Origin: an uncultured Blautia sp.
GTDB taxonomy: Bacteria; Bacillota; Clostridia; Lachnospirales; Lachnospiraceae
Length of the DNA stretch: 64,000 nucleotides
NCBI RefSeq assembly: GCF_934424005.1
Contig: NZ_CAKRXI010000001.1
Span: 62,001 to 126,000, forward strand
Reading direction: 5' to 3'
In this document: positions 34,872 to 43,970 of the stretch, piece by piece
How positions within the stretch are numbered: the first letter of the stretch is position 1
Layout: each line of letters starts with the position of its first letter
Position numbers and translations under genes: made by a program
The notes under the pieces: model-generated
What the model saw: only the letters and a program-made list of their open reading frames with translations
Database searches by the model: none
Told to the model about the DNA's origin: nothing

Positions 34872-35858
34872 ATGGAAGTAATTGCGGGAATTGATATCGG
34901 AGGAACCAAATGTGCGGTTTCCTTTATCCATATGAACGGGGATGAGGTAGAGTTTTTGTCAAAGGAAAAAAGACCTACGGATGAACCACATCCGGATGAG
35001 ATGGTGCAGTCGTTTGTGGATGAGATTGCAGAAAAACTGAATGATCATCCGGACTGGGAGCTTGTTTCCATCGGAATTTCCTGTGGCGGTCCGTTGGACG
35101 AAGAGAAGGGACTGATCTTATGTCCGCCAAACCTTCCGCACTGGGATCATACAGATCTTTTTACACCGCTAAAGGCAAAGTTTGGAGATGTGCCGATCAT
35201 GCTGCAGAATGATGCAAACGCATGTGCACTGGCAGAGTGGCAGCTTGGTGCCGGAAAAGGATGCAGAAATATGATTTTCCTTACATTTGGTACCGGCCTT
35301 GGAGCAGGACTGATTCTGAATGGTGAATTATACAGTGGTACCAATGGTATGGCGGGAGAAGCAGGACATATACGTCTGGCAGAGAATGGACCGGTAGGCT
35401 ATGGCAAGGCGGGGTCCTTTGAGGGATTTTGCAGTGGTGGCGGAATTGCACAGCTGGGTCAGATGATGGCTGAGGAAGCCCTCGACCGTGAGGAAATTCC
35501 TTCATTTTGTCAAAGCAAAGGAGAACTATTTAAAGTTAATGCCAGAACTATAGCAGAGGCTGCCGAAAAGGGAGATCCTCTGGCACTGAAGATATATGAT
35601 ATTGTTGCGGACAGATTGGGGCAGGGACTGGCAATATTGGTAGATCTTTTAAATCCTGAAAAGATTGTGATTGGTAGTATATTCCTGAGACAGGAGAAGC
35701 TTTTAAGACCGCGAATGGAAAAAATACTGAATAAAGAGTCGCTTGAGCAATCTCTGTCAGTGGTGGAAGTGGTTCCGGCAGGACTTGGAGAGAAGCTTGG
35801 CGATTATGCCGCAGTTTCAGTTGGACTGCGGGCGTATCAGAAAAAACAGAAAGGGTAA
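34872..35858 (+). CDS. ROK family sugar kinase (glucokinase-like)
   Basis: A 328-residue kinase without a DNA-binding domain. The ATP site begins GIDIGGTKCAV, the sugar site has GISCGGPLD and LQNDANACALAE, and GEAGHIRL carries the catalytic region. The usual ROK zinc motif CxCGxxGCxE is replaced by a GYGKAGSFEGFCSGGG stretch, as in a subset of ROK hexokinases. GGAGG lies about ten bases before ATG 34872. It lies three bp after the pseudo-ATPase and five before the SIS gene, in one transcript. It should phosphorylate a hexose or related aldose at C6; identity unknown. Confidence 0.9.
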   Translation: MEVIAGIDIGGTKCAVSFIHMNGDEVEFLSKEKRPTDEPHPDEMVQSFVDEIAEKLNDHPDWELVSIGISCGGPLDEEKGLILCPPNLPHWDHTDLFTPLKAKFGDVPIMLQNDANACALAEWQLGAGKGCRNMIFLTFGTGLGAGLILNGELYSGTNGMAGEAGHIRLAENGPVGYGKAGSFEGFCSGGGIAQLGQMMAEEALDREEIPSFCQSKGELFKVNARTIAEAAEKGDPLALKIYDIVADRLGQGLAILVDLLNPEKIVIGSIFLRQEKLLRPRMEKILNKESLEQSLSVVEVVPAGLGEKLGDYAAVSVGLRAYQKKQKG

Positions 35859-35862
35859 TACA

Positions 35863-36468
35863 ATGAATGAATTAGAAAGACTTATGAAAAGATATCCTCA
35901 GCTCGTGGGATGTCGTGAAGCTATTACAGAGACATATCAGGTGCTGGAAGAATCTTTCAGAAATGGCGGCAAACTTTTGATCTGCGGAAATGGTGGAAGT
36001 GCAGCAGACAGTGATCATATTGTCGGAGAGCTGATGAAGGGATTTAAGAAGCAGCGCCCGGTTCCTGCGGATATGAGAGAGAAACTGGGAGACCTGGCAG
36101 ATCATTTACAGGAAGCACTTCCGGCAATCTCACTTACCGGGCATCCGGCGTTATCGACTGCGTTTCTCAACGATGTGGCACCAGATATGGTTTTTGCGCA
36201 GCAGGTTTATGGATATGGAAATGAAAATGATGTGTTGCTTGCGATCACAACATCCGGTAATTCAGGAAATGTACTGAATGCGGTAAAAGTGGCACAGGCA
36301 CGAAATATGAAGACGATCGGTCTCACAGGACCGAAAGGTGGTAAGTTGAAAGAAGCAGCAGATGTTTGTATCTGCGTTCCGGGAAGCTGTACAGCGGATA
36401 TTCAGGAACTGCACCTCCCTGTATATCATGCACTGTGCGCGATGTTGGAGGATAGGTTCTTTGAGTAA
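35863..36468 (+). CDS. SIS-domain isomerase (phosphoheptose isomerase/GmhA-like)
   Basis: A 201-residue single SIS-domain protein. Phosphosugar-binding stretches are ICGNGGSAADSDH (near residue 42) and TTSGNSGNVLNAV (near 124). The family includes GmhA, which turns sedoheptulose 7-phosphate into a heptose 7-phosphate, and DiaA. ATG 35863 follows AAAGGG four bp after the ROK kinase stop; the frame continues upstream within that gene and is not used. No other heptose genes are nearby, so a role on a phosphorylated catabolic sugar made by the upstream kinase is more likely. It ends the unit and is closed by a terminator. Confidence 0.88.
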   Translation: MNELERLMKRYPQLVGCREAITETYQVLEESFRNGGKLLICGNGGSAADSDHIVGELMKGFKKQRPVPADMREKLGDLADHLQEALPAISLTGHPALSTAFLNDVAPDMVFAQQVYGYGNENDVLLAITTSGNSGNVLNAVKVAQARNMKTIGLTGPKGGKLKEAADVCICVPGSCTADIQELHLPVYHALCAMLEDRFFE

Positions 36469-36504
36469 ATATTTTTTTAGATAATAGTATAATTTATTTA
36501 CATG

Positions 36505-36550
36505 AAAAAAGGCACAACTGACAGAAATATCTGTGGGTTGTGCCTTTTTA
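36505..36550. terminator. bidirectional terminator between SIS and SDR genes
   Basis: AAAAAA followed by GGCACAAC pairs with GTTGTGCC followed by TTTTT, with an 18-base loop that can itself partly pair (ACAGA/TCTGT). It suits both converging genes. Confidence 0.85.
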
Positions 36551-36572
36551 TTATGATTGTTTATTAAAGGAA

Positions 36573-37355
36573 TTAAAGAACAGTGTAAGCTCCGTCGATA
36601 AGGATATCAGCACCGGTTGTGTATCCGGCGGATTCACTGCAGAGCCAGATAATTGCACCACAGAGTTCTTCAGGTTTAGCCATGCGATGCATTGGGAACA
36701 TTGGCTGCCATGCTGCCATAAGCTCTGGTTCAACGAAATCAGGATCTACAGACATTGGAGTTGCAACATATCCCGGGCTGACAGAATTAACACGAATATT
36801 TTTGTCAATCCATTCAATTGCAAGACTTTTGGTCATGTGGATAACGCCTGCTTTAGATGCATTATATGCTGCCTGGCACTGAGGGACATTTACAATGTGT
36901 CCGGACATGGATGCAATGTTAACCATACTTCCTTTGAAGTTATTATCAATCATAACACGAGCTGCTTCGCGGCATACGATATATTCACCGGTAAGGTTAA
37001 TGTCCAGACATTCTCTCCATTCTTCAACAGTTGCCTCAAAAGCATCTTTATGGTAGCAGACACCCGCGTTATTGACAACAATATCAAGTCGTCCATAGAC
37101 TTCCATAATCTTTTCCATGCCTTTTCGTACACTGGATTCGTCTGTGGCATCGGCAATGATATCAAGTGCTTTTCCGCCTTCAGATTCAATCAGTTTTACT
37201 GTTTCTCCGGCACCGGAACGAGAAAAGATAGCAATATCAGCTCCGCAGCGAGCAAGCTCACGGCAGATTACCTGACCAATACCGCGTCCACCACCTGTTA
37301 CAAGTGCAACTTTTCCTTCAAGTGAAAATAAATCCTGTAAATAATTGTTTCTCAT
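36573..37355 (-). CDS. short-chain dehydrogenase/reductase (SDR)
   Basis: A 260-residue classical SDR. The cofactor motif is TGGGRGIG (20-27), NNAG lies at 95-98, catalytic Ser149, Tyr164 and Lys168 (YNASK) are present. Members in sugar operons oxidise polyols, gluconate or ketose derivatives with NAD(P). The ATG at 37355 follows AGAGGT. It is the last gene of the minus-strand transporter D operon, 28 bp after the binding protein, and so probably oxidises the sugar brought in by that importer. Confidence 0.92.
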   Translation of the reverse strand: MRNNYLQDLFSLEGKVALVTGGGRGIGQVICRELARCGADIAIFSRSGAGETVKLIESEGGKALDIIADATDESSVRKGMEKIMEVYGRLDIVVNNAGVCYHKDAFEATVEEWRECLDINLTGEYIVCREAARVMIDNNFKGSMVNIASMSGHIVNVPQCQAAYNASKAGVIHMTKSLAIEWIDKNIRVNSVSPGYVATPMSVDPDFVEPELMAAWQPMFPMHRMAKPEELCGAIIWLCSESAGYTTGADILIDGAYTVL

Positions 37356-37383
37356 ACTTATACCTCTTTGTTGTTAATATTTA

Positions 37384-38508
37384 TTATTCAGCCTCGGTTT
37401 CTGTTTCTGTTTCTTCTGCTGTATCATTTGCTTCTTCTGTAACTTCTTCGTCAGAGTCATCAGACTGCTCATCAAGAATAGAGGTTGCACTTCCGGCTTC
37501 ATATCCATGAGATTTTGCTTCATCTTCTGTAATCTGTCCCTGATCAATATACATCTGGATAAACTGATCTACATTATCTGATGTACAGAGAAGAGAATCT
37601 ACAGATGTATTAACAACTGTCTCAGCACCGGTCAGAAGATCATAAGCTGCTTTAAGGTTAGCTGCTGCAAGTGCCGGTGGATTCTGGTATACAGCCGCAG
37701 TATAAACACCATCTTTGATTTCGAGAACAGTTTTAGCAAGGCAGTCTACAGAATAAACAAGCATTCCGTCGTAAGTATCATCATCTTTTACTGCTTCATA
37801 AGCGCCGTTTCCAAGAAGATCAGCTGTTGTCAGCATACAGTCGATTCGACCATAAGATGTAGCCCAGTCTTCCATAGTAGCCATTGCAGCTGCTTCGGTT
37901 GCTTCTTCTTCCATGTAGTCACCAATGATTTTTACATCATCTCGTTTGTCAATGAATTCATCTTTAATAGCATTGTAACGGGATGTGGTGTGGAAGTTAC
38001 CTGGCATACAGTTAAGGATACCTACAGTACCACCCTCCGGAACAGCTTCTGCTGCAAGTTTAGCAATTGCCTCGCCCTGTGCATAAGGATCACCATCAAC
38101 CCATGAACCGCCTTCAAGTTCACGAATTGCTGCGTTTGTTGTAATGCAGAAAATACCCGCATCTAAAATTTTCTGACAGTATGGCTGCTGAAGATTTCCA
38201 TCGTTTGGCTGCACGATAATACAGTCATAATTTTTGGTGATACAGTCTTCAATGATCGAGTTTTCTTTTTCACTGTCAGCCTGGGAGTCGAAAGTATCCA
38301 GAGTAAATGTGTCGGCATATTCTTCAGCCTGTGTAGTGAACTGATTTACAAGTTCTGCCGCAAACGGGTCAGACTGATTTCGGGTGATATAAGCTACCTT
38401 AAATCCACCGTCTTTTTCTGCGGCCATTGCGACACCTGGAAATGCTGTTACTGCAAGAGATCCACCCAATACTGCTGCACATAACACCTTTGCGATTCTT
38501 TTTTTCAT
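37384..38508 (-). CDS. sugar-binding protein of ABC system D with acidic tail
   Basis: A 374-residue RbsB-type binding protein, longer than its paralogues. The signal peptide runs to about residue 29 (GVAMA before AEKDG); the cysteine at 9 is in the wrong place for a lipobox. Family strands include KVAYITRNQSDPFAAEL and YDCIIVQPNDGNLQQPY. The last ~30 residues are a low-complexity Glu/Thr/Asp tail like that of binding protein C. CAGGAGGT precedes the ATG at 38508. It lies between permease D and the SDR gene in a four-gene operon. Confidence 0.93.
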   Translation of the reverse strand: MKKRIAKVLCAAVLGGSLAVTAFPGVAMAAEKDGGFKVAYITRNQSDPFAAELVNQFTTQAEEYADTFTLDTFDSQADSEKENSIIEDCITKNYDCIIVQPNDGNLQQPYCQKILDAGIFCITTNAAIRELEGGSWVDGDPYAQGEAIAKLAAEAVPEGGTVGILNCMPGNFHTTSRYNAIKDEFIDKRDDVKIIGDYMEEEATEAAAMATMEDWATSYGRIDCMLTTADLLGNGAYEAVKDDDTYDGMLVYSVDCLAKTVLEIKDGVYTAAVYQNPPALAAANLKAAYDLLTGAETVVNTSVDSLLCTSDNVDQFIQMYIDQGQITEDEAKSHGYEAGSATSILDEQSDDSDEEVTEEANDTAEETETETEAE

Positions 38509-38567
38509 TTTGCTACCTCCTGTTTTAAATTTTTTTCTTTTTTATAACGTGTTCTTTTAAGAACTCA

Positions 38568-39530
38568 TTATTTTCCTTTTTTGTATGTCTGACGGGATTT
38601 TGAAGTAATATCCCAGATAACTGCGAATGCAATGATCGCACCTTTTACAATCTGCTGGATATAAGAGTCGATTGACATAAGGTTCATAACATTACCAAGG
38701 AAACCAACAACAAAAGCACCGATTACAGTACCCCATGGAGTACCAATACCACCAGTGAAACTTGTGCCACCCACAATTGTTGCGGTAAGACCATCCATTT
38801 CGTATCCGGAAGCACCAGCAGGGAGCCCACCGTTTACACGTGACATGAACAGAACTGCTGCGATTCCTACAAGAATACCATTGAATAGATAAGCTTTCAT
38901 AGTAACCATTTTTGTGTTGATACCTGCTGCATTGGCGGCTTCTGCATTACCACCAACCGCATAAGTGGAACGTCCCCAACATGTATGACGCATCATATAT
39001 GCCATCAGGATAAAGATACAGAACATGAAGATAACAGGAATCGGAATAATACCGATCGATCCCTGACCAACGATTGTGTAGTTACCGATTTCATAAATAT
39101 TCTGTCCATTCGTTATGTACAGTGCAGCGCCACGAGCCATTGTCTGAGTGGCAAGTGTGGCAATAAATGCAGGGGTCATGAATTTTGTAACCATTAATCC
39201 GTTCAGGAAGTTAACTGCCACGGATACAGCAATTGCTACGATAAATGCAAGAGCCATGCTCTGTGTGGACTTGTAGGTCATTACGGATAATACTCCAGCG
39301 AGAGCGATTACAGATCCACAGGAAAGATCTAACTGCCCACAGATGATCAGAATCATTTCACCAAAGGCAAGAATAATGATTACTGACTGTTGTCTACAGA
39401 CATTGATCAGGTTGTTTGCAGTAAGGAAACTACTGTTTGCAAAAGTACATGCAATCATGATTACGATTAAAACGAGTACGATGCTATATTTGGATAAAAT
39501 TTTTCGATAATCAAATTTGTTTTCTGTCAT
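38568..39530 (-). CDS. sugar ABC transporter permease (system D)
   Basis: A 320-residue RbsC-type permease with about ten membrane helices; stretches AFGEMILIICGQLDLSCGS, FMTPAFIATLATQTMARG and STYAVGGNAEAANAAGI identify the family. The ATG overlaps the ATPase stop (ATGA, four bases), and GAGGAGGT lies upstream, so both are translated together. The order ATPase, permease, binding protein matches systems C and E, whereas A and B differ. Confidence 0.94.
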   Translation of the reverse strand: MTENKFDYRKILSKYSIVLVLIVIMIACTFANSSFLTANNLINVCRQQSVIIILAFGEMILIICGQLDLSCGSVIALAGVLSVMTYKSTQSMALAFIVAIAVSVAVNFLNGLMVTKFMTPAFIATLATQTMARGAALYITNGQNIYEIGNYTIVGQGSIGIIPIPVIFMFCIFILMAYMMRHTCWGRSTYAVGGNAEAANAAGINTKMVTMKAYLFNGILVGIAAVLFMSRVNGGLPAGASGYEMDGLTATIVGGTSFTGGIGTPWGTVIGAFVVGFLGNVMNLMSIDSYIQQIVKGAIIAFAVIWDITSKSRQTYKKGK

Positions 39531-41047
39531 TTGGAAGCTACCTCCTCTGTATGTTCCATATTTGATACAGCCAGCTGCATAATAGATTCCTGAGAAAATT
39601 CAGAACGTGAGAGCATACCGGCAATACGACCTTCGCTGACAACGTAAATTCTGTCACAAATACCGATCAGTTCAGGCAATTCAGATGAAATCATGATGAT
39701 ACCTTTTCCTTTGGCAGCAAATGTATTCATTAATTCATAGATTTCGCGCTTGGCACCTACGTCAATACCTCTGGTAGGTTCGTCTGTGATCAGAATATCA
39801 GGATCACAGAGCAGCCATTTGGCAAGAATAACTTTCTGCTGGTTACCACCACTGAGATTGGCAATTTTTGTATCAAGATTTGGTGTTTTTACGTTCATAC
39901 TCTTGCAGGCATCTGTAGAAAGTTTATTTTCTACGTCTGGATGAAGGCGACCACCGTAAATAATCTTATTCATAGAAGCAAGAGTCGTATTGTATTTAAC
40001 ACTTAAAATAGGAACGATACCTGTCCGACGACGGTCTTCTGTCAACATTGCAATACCGTTTTTGATAGCCTGACGAACATTTTTAATAGCAACCTGTTTA
40101 CCTTTGACAGTAATCGTACCGGAAGAATAAGGGTCAAGTCCGAATACCGCTCTCATAATCTCGGTACGTCCAGCACCCATTAGTCCTGCAAATCCGATGA
40201 TTTCTCCTGCATGTACATTAAAATTGACATCATTGAAGATTCCTGGCTGAGAAAGGTTTTCTACTTTAAGAATTTCATCGCCAATGGAAATAGTTTCTTT
40301 TGGATACTGGTTCTCTATCTTACGACCAACCATGCATTCAACAACCTGATCCATTGTCCAGTCTCTGACATCCTTGGTAATTACAGATTTACCATCTCTG
40401 AAAACCGTGATTTCATCCGCAATCTGGAAAATTTCTTCCATTTTATGAGAAATATAAATGATACTTGTTCCACGTGCTTTCAGTTCGGCAATTTTTTTGA
40501 AAAGGACGGCAACTTCTTTTGTAGTAATAGCAGAAGTAGGTTCGTCCATAATGATGATCTTGGCGTCATAATGTACTGCCTTGAGAATTTCAATCATCTG
40601 AATATCAGAAACACTAAGACTTCTTAACTTTACATCAGGTGCATAAGGAAGTCCTTCCTGTGCAAGCAGATCTTTGGTTTTTTTACGAACAGATTTCCAG
40701 TCGATCATGCCATTTTTTTTCGGCCAGTTGCCAAGACACAGGTTTTCTTCCAGTGTCATATCAGGAACATAGGATAATTCCTGAAAAATCATTGCAATGC
40801 CGTTTGCTTTGGCCTGAATGGGGCTTTTGATCTCAACTTTATTTCCATTAAGAAACAAATCTCCCTCGTCCGCCTGGTAAATGCCATCAATGATTTTCAT
40901 AAGAGTGGATTTGCCGGCACCATTTTCTCCGCATAAAACATGAACCGTTCCTTTCTTTAATGCGAAGTTTACATCATCAAGAGCTTTTACACCCGGAAAA
41001 CTCTTGGAGATGTGCTGCAATTCCAATACTGTTTGTGTGTTACTCAT
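39527..41047 (-). CDS. sugar ABC transporter ATPase with two NBDs (system D)
   Basis: A 506-residue RbsA-type ATPase. NBD1: Walker A GENGAGKST, signature-like LSVSDIQ, Walker B IIMDEPTSAI and switch ISHKMEE. NBD2: GLMGAGRTE, LSGGNQQK and LITDEPTRGID. A GGGGGTG ribosome site precedes the ATG at 41047. It is the first gene of the minus-strand operon; a consensus promoter lies about 105 bp upstream (41151-41179). All catalytic residues are intact. Confidence 0.95.
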   Translation of the reverse strand: MSNTQTVLELQHISKSFPGVKALDDVNFALKKGTVHVLCGENGAGKSTLMKIIDGIYQADEGDLFLNGNKVEIKSPIQAKANGIAMIFQELSYVPDMTLEENLCLGNWPKKNGMIDWKSVRKKTKDLLAQEGLPYAPDVKLRSLSVSDIQMIEILKAVHYDAKIIIMDEPTSAITTKEVAVLFKKIAELKARGTSIIYISHKMEEIFQIADEITVFRDGKSVITKDVRDWTMDQVVECMVGRKIENQYPKETISIGDEILKVENLSQPGIFNDVNFNVHAGEIIGFAGLMGAGRTEIMRAVFGLDPYSSGTITVKGKQVAIKNVRQAIKNGIAMLTEDRRRTGIVPILSVKYNTTLASMNKIIYGGRLHPDVENKLSTDACKSMNVKTPNLDTKIANLSGGNQQKVILAKWLLCDPDILITDEPTRGIDVGAKREIYELMNTFAAKGKGIIMISSELPELIGICDRIYVVSEGRIAGMLSRSEFSQESIMQLAVSNMEHTEEVASK

Positions 41048-41150
41048 TAATACACCCCCATTTTTTGATTTATTGTCACTTTTTTGAATGCATAATTAAT
41101 TACAACAAGCAGTTTTCGAAAAATGTTTTATATAAGTGTTTATATGACGG

Positions 41151-41179
41151 ATTATAGAATGGTTTGAAATAAATGTCAA
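41151..41179 (-). promoter_or_regulatory. consensus promoter of transporter D operon
   Basis: On the minus strand, TTGACA, 17 bases, TATAAT, a perfect sigma-A-type promoter. The leader to the ATPase start is about 95 bp. A perfect consensus suggests control by repression or by an attenuating leader. Confidence 0.75.
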
Positions 41180-41254
41180 TAAATTAAAAAATTAACAAAT
41201 GAATTTATGAAAAATAGCCAAAAACAATAGGAACATTTTGGAACGGAAAAGTAT

Positions 41255-41283
41255 TGACAATTGAAAAAGAGTGTTGTAATATG
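41255..41283 (+). promoter_or_regulatory. promoter of the polyol dehydrogenase/transporter E operon
   Basis: TTGACA, 17 bases, TAATAT. It is divergent from the promoter at 41151-41179, with 75 bp between the -35 boxes. Two GGAAC repeats (41231 and 41241) sit just upstream of this -35. The 41048-41347 gap holds no gene. Confidence 0.75.
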
Positions 41284-41347
41284 AAATCACTTTAAGAAAA
41301 CAGTTTTACAAAAGATATATAAATTAAATCAAAACGGAGGTTACAAT

Positions 41348-42394
41348 ATGGAAGGTAAGATGAAAGTTGCAGTTATGGAAGGCATTGGTAAGATGGGATT
41401 TACAGAGAGGCCAATCCCAACACCGAAAGATGACGAAGTATTGGTAAAACTTGAATATGTAGGAATCTGTGGATCGGATCTTCATTATTACGAACATGGC
41501 AGAATTGGTGATTATATTGTAGAGCCGCCTTTCGTATTAGGACATGAACCAGGTGGAACAGTCGTTGAAGTAGGAAAAGATGTAAAACATCTTAAAGTTG
41601 GTGACAGAGTTGCACTTGAACCAGGAAAAACCTGTGGACACTGTGAGTTCTGTAAAACTGGAAGATATAATCTATGTCCAGATGTAATCTTCTTTGCAAC
41701 ACCGCCGGTTGATGGTGTATTCCAGGAATATGTAGCACATGAAGCTGACCTTTGTTTCAAACTTCCTGATAATGTAGATACAATGGAAGGTGCATTGATT
41801 GAGCCACTGGCAGTTGGATTCCATGCTGCTAAACAGGGTGGAGCTGCAATGGGACAGACAGCAGTTGTTACCGGTTCGGGATGTATTGGGCTTGTTACTA
41901 TGATGGCATTAAAAGCGTTAGGCGTAGATCAGGTATACGTAGTAGATATCATGCAGAAACGTCTTGATAAAGCAATGGAACTTGGCGCAACGGATGTGAT
42001 CAATGGACGAGAGAAAAATACAGTAGAAGAACTTATGAAACTTACAGATGGAAGAGGTGTAGATCTTGCTATTGACACTTCCGGTACAGAAATTTGTGTA
42101 AGACAAGGCATGGAAGCTCTTGTGAAGGGTGGTACACAGGTACTGGTTGGATATAGTGCTTCAGGAGATATGAAACTTCCAACAAGCCTGATCTGTGATA
42201 AAGAAATTACTATTAAATCTGTATTCCGTTATCGTCATATTTATCCGCTGGCAATTCAGGCAGTTGCAGAAGGAAAAGTAAATCTGAAAGGAATCGTAAC
42301 AAACGTCTTTGAATTAGATGATATTCAGAATGCAATGGACAGAAGTGTAAATGAAAAAGCAGATATCGTTAAATCTGTAGTGAAAATCTGCTAA
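41348..42394 (+). CDS. zinc-dependent polyol (sorbitol/xylitol-type) dehydrogenase
   Basis: A 348-residue medium-chain dehydrogenase. The catalytic zinc site has CGSDLHYYEHG and GHEPGG, and the full structural zinc set CGHCEFCKTGRYNLC is present; the NAD turn is VTGSGCIGLVTMMA. These resemble sorbitol, xylitol and L-iditol dehydrogenases, which oxidise a polyol to a ketose. CGGAGG precedes ATG 41348. It is the first gene of operon E, followed 27 bp later by the ATPase, so the imported compound may be a polyol. Other sugar hydroxyls cannot be excluded. Confidence 0.92.
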   Translation: MEGKMKVAVMEGIGKMGFTERPIPTPKDDEVLVKLEYVGICGSDLHYYEHGRIGDYIVEPPFVLGHEPGGTVVEVGKDVKHLKVGDRVALEPGKTCGHCEFCKTGRYNLCPDVIFFATPPVDGVFQEYVAHEADLCFKLPDNVDTMEGALIEPLAVGFHAAKQGGAAMGQTAVVTGSGCIGLVTMMALKALGVDQVYVVDIMQKRLDKAMELGATDVINGREKNTVEELMKLTDGRGVDLAIDTSGTEICVRQGMEALVKGGTQVLVGYSASGDMKLPTSLICDKEITIKSVFRYRHIYPLAIQAVAEGKVNLKGIVTNVFELDDIQNAMDRSVNEKADIVKSVVKIC

Positions 42395-42421
42395 ATCCTC
42401 ATAACGGACAAGGAGTAAAAC

Positions 42422-43939
42422 ATGGCAAACGAATACTTACTGGAAATAAAAAATGTAAGAAAAGAATTCCCGGGAGTAGTTGCACTTGATAATGTGTCAC
42501 TGTTCCTGAAAAGAGGAGAAATTCATGCTCTGGTAGGTGAGAATGGTGCCGGAAAGTCAACTCTGATGAAAATTCTTGCAGGAATTTATAGTCTTGATCA
42601 GGGAGAAATTCTTTATGATGGAAAACCATTTCAGGCAAAAAAACCAGTAGATGCGCTTGAAAAAGGAATCGCAATGGTACATCAGGAACTGGATCTTATT
42701 CCTGAGATGACTGTAGAAGAAAACGTATTTGCAGGAAGAGAAAAAAGCAATGGTATTGTGATTGACAAACGTGGAATGGAAAAACGTACAAAAGATTTAA
42801 TGGAAAGTCTTGGGATTGATATCAGTCCCAAGACCAAAATTAAAGAACTTAGTACAGCACAGCAGCAAATGGTAGCGATTACACGCGCGTTGGCATTTGA
42901 TGCAGAAATCATTATTATGGATGAACCTACTTCGGCAATTACAGACCGTGAAGTTGAACAGCTTTTTAAAATCATCAGAAAATTAAAGGCGCAGGGCAAA
43001 GCAATCGTATACATTTCTCATAAGATGGATGAGATTTATTCCCTTACAGATCAGATTACAGTATTTAGAGATGGATGTCTCATCGGTTCTGTTGCAACCA
43101 AAGATGTAACACCGGAAAAACTGATCAATATGATGGTTGGACGAGAACTGAATGATGTATATGATAAATCTTCTCCTAAGACAGCAGATTACGATGAAAA
43201 CGAAGTACTGTTGAAAGTTGAAAATCTTACCAGAGAAAAGGAATTCTATAATATCAATTTTGAAGTAAAAAGAGGAGAAATACTTGGCTTTTTTGGTTTG
43301 ATGGGTGCTGGAAGAACAGAAGTTATGGATACTGTATTTGGTCTTCGAAAAGCTGAAAAAGGTACTGTTACCATGAAGGGAAATCAGATGGGAACAGTAA
43401 AAAAAGCAATTTCAAATGGAATGGCATACATTACAGAAGACAGGAAAATCTCAGGACTGAATCTTATAGCTTCTGTAAAGGATAATATATCCATAGCTTA
43501 TATGGATATGATCACCAAAGGAAAGTTCCTCATTGATTTTAAGAAAGAAAAAGAAATTTCAGATGAACTGATCAAAAAGATTAAAATCAAATGTTCATCC
43601 AGGGACACTCTGGCAGGAACTCTTTCTGGTGGAAACCAGCAGAAAATTGTAATTGCCAAATGGTTCATGGGAAATCCGGATCTGCTGATCATGGATGAGC
43701 CTACCCGTGGAATTGATATCGGTGCAAAAGCGGAAATCTATAAACTGATGGATATGTTGGTAAAGAGCGGTAAAAGTATCATTATGATTTCTTCAGAAAC
43801 TCCTGAACTTCTGGGTATGAGTGACAGAGTAATCGTCATGCATGAAGGATATCAGACAGGTGAATTTAAATGTGGTGAACTTGATCAGGACAAGCTGATG
43901 GCATATGCGATCGGCGAAGGCGGTAAATATCACCAGTAA
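42422..43939 (+). CDS. sugar ABC transporter ATPase with two NBDs (system E)
   Basis: A 505-residue RbsA-type ATPase. NBD1: Walker A GENGAGKST, signature-like LSTAQQQ, Walker B IIMDEPTSAI and switch ISHKMDE. NBD2: GLMGAGRTE, LSGGNQQK and LIMDEPTRGID. AAGGAG precedes ATG 42422. It is the second gene of operon E and precedes its permease by 31 bp. Nothing is missing from the catalytic set. Confidence 0.95.
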   Translation: MANEYLLEIKNVRKEFPGVVALDNVSLFLKRGEIHALVGENGAGKSTLMKILAGIYSLDQGEILYDGKPFQAKKPVDALEKGIAMVHQELDLIPEMTVEENVFAGREKSNGIVIDKRGMEKRTKDLMESLGIDISPKTKIKELSTAQQQMVAITRALAFDAEIIIMDEPTSAITDREVEQLFKIIRKLKAQGKAIVYISHKMDEIYSLTDQITVFRDGCLIGSVATKDVTPEKLINMMVGRELNDVYDKSSPKTADYDENEVLLKVENLTREKEFYNINFEVKRGEILGFFGLMGAGRTEVMDTVFGLRKAEKGTVTMKGNQMGTVKKAISNGMAYITEDRKISGLNLIASVKDNISIAYMDMITKGKFLIDFKKEKEISDELIKKIKIKCSSRDTLAGTLSGGNQQKIVIAKWFMGNPDLLIMDEPTRGIDIGAKAEIYKLMDMLVKSGKSIIMISSETPELLGMSDRVIVMHEGYQTGEFKCGELDQDKLMAYAIGEGGKYHQ

Positions 43940-43970
43940 TGGAATTAGTACGAAGAGGAGAAAACGACAT

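Noticed and set aside
36540..37325. Plus-strand open frame of 261 codons
   Set aside because: Antisense to the SDR gene and starts in a terminator.
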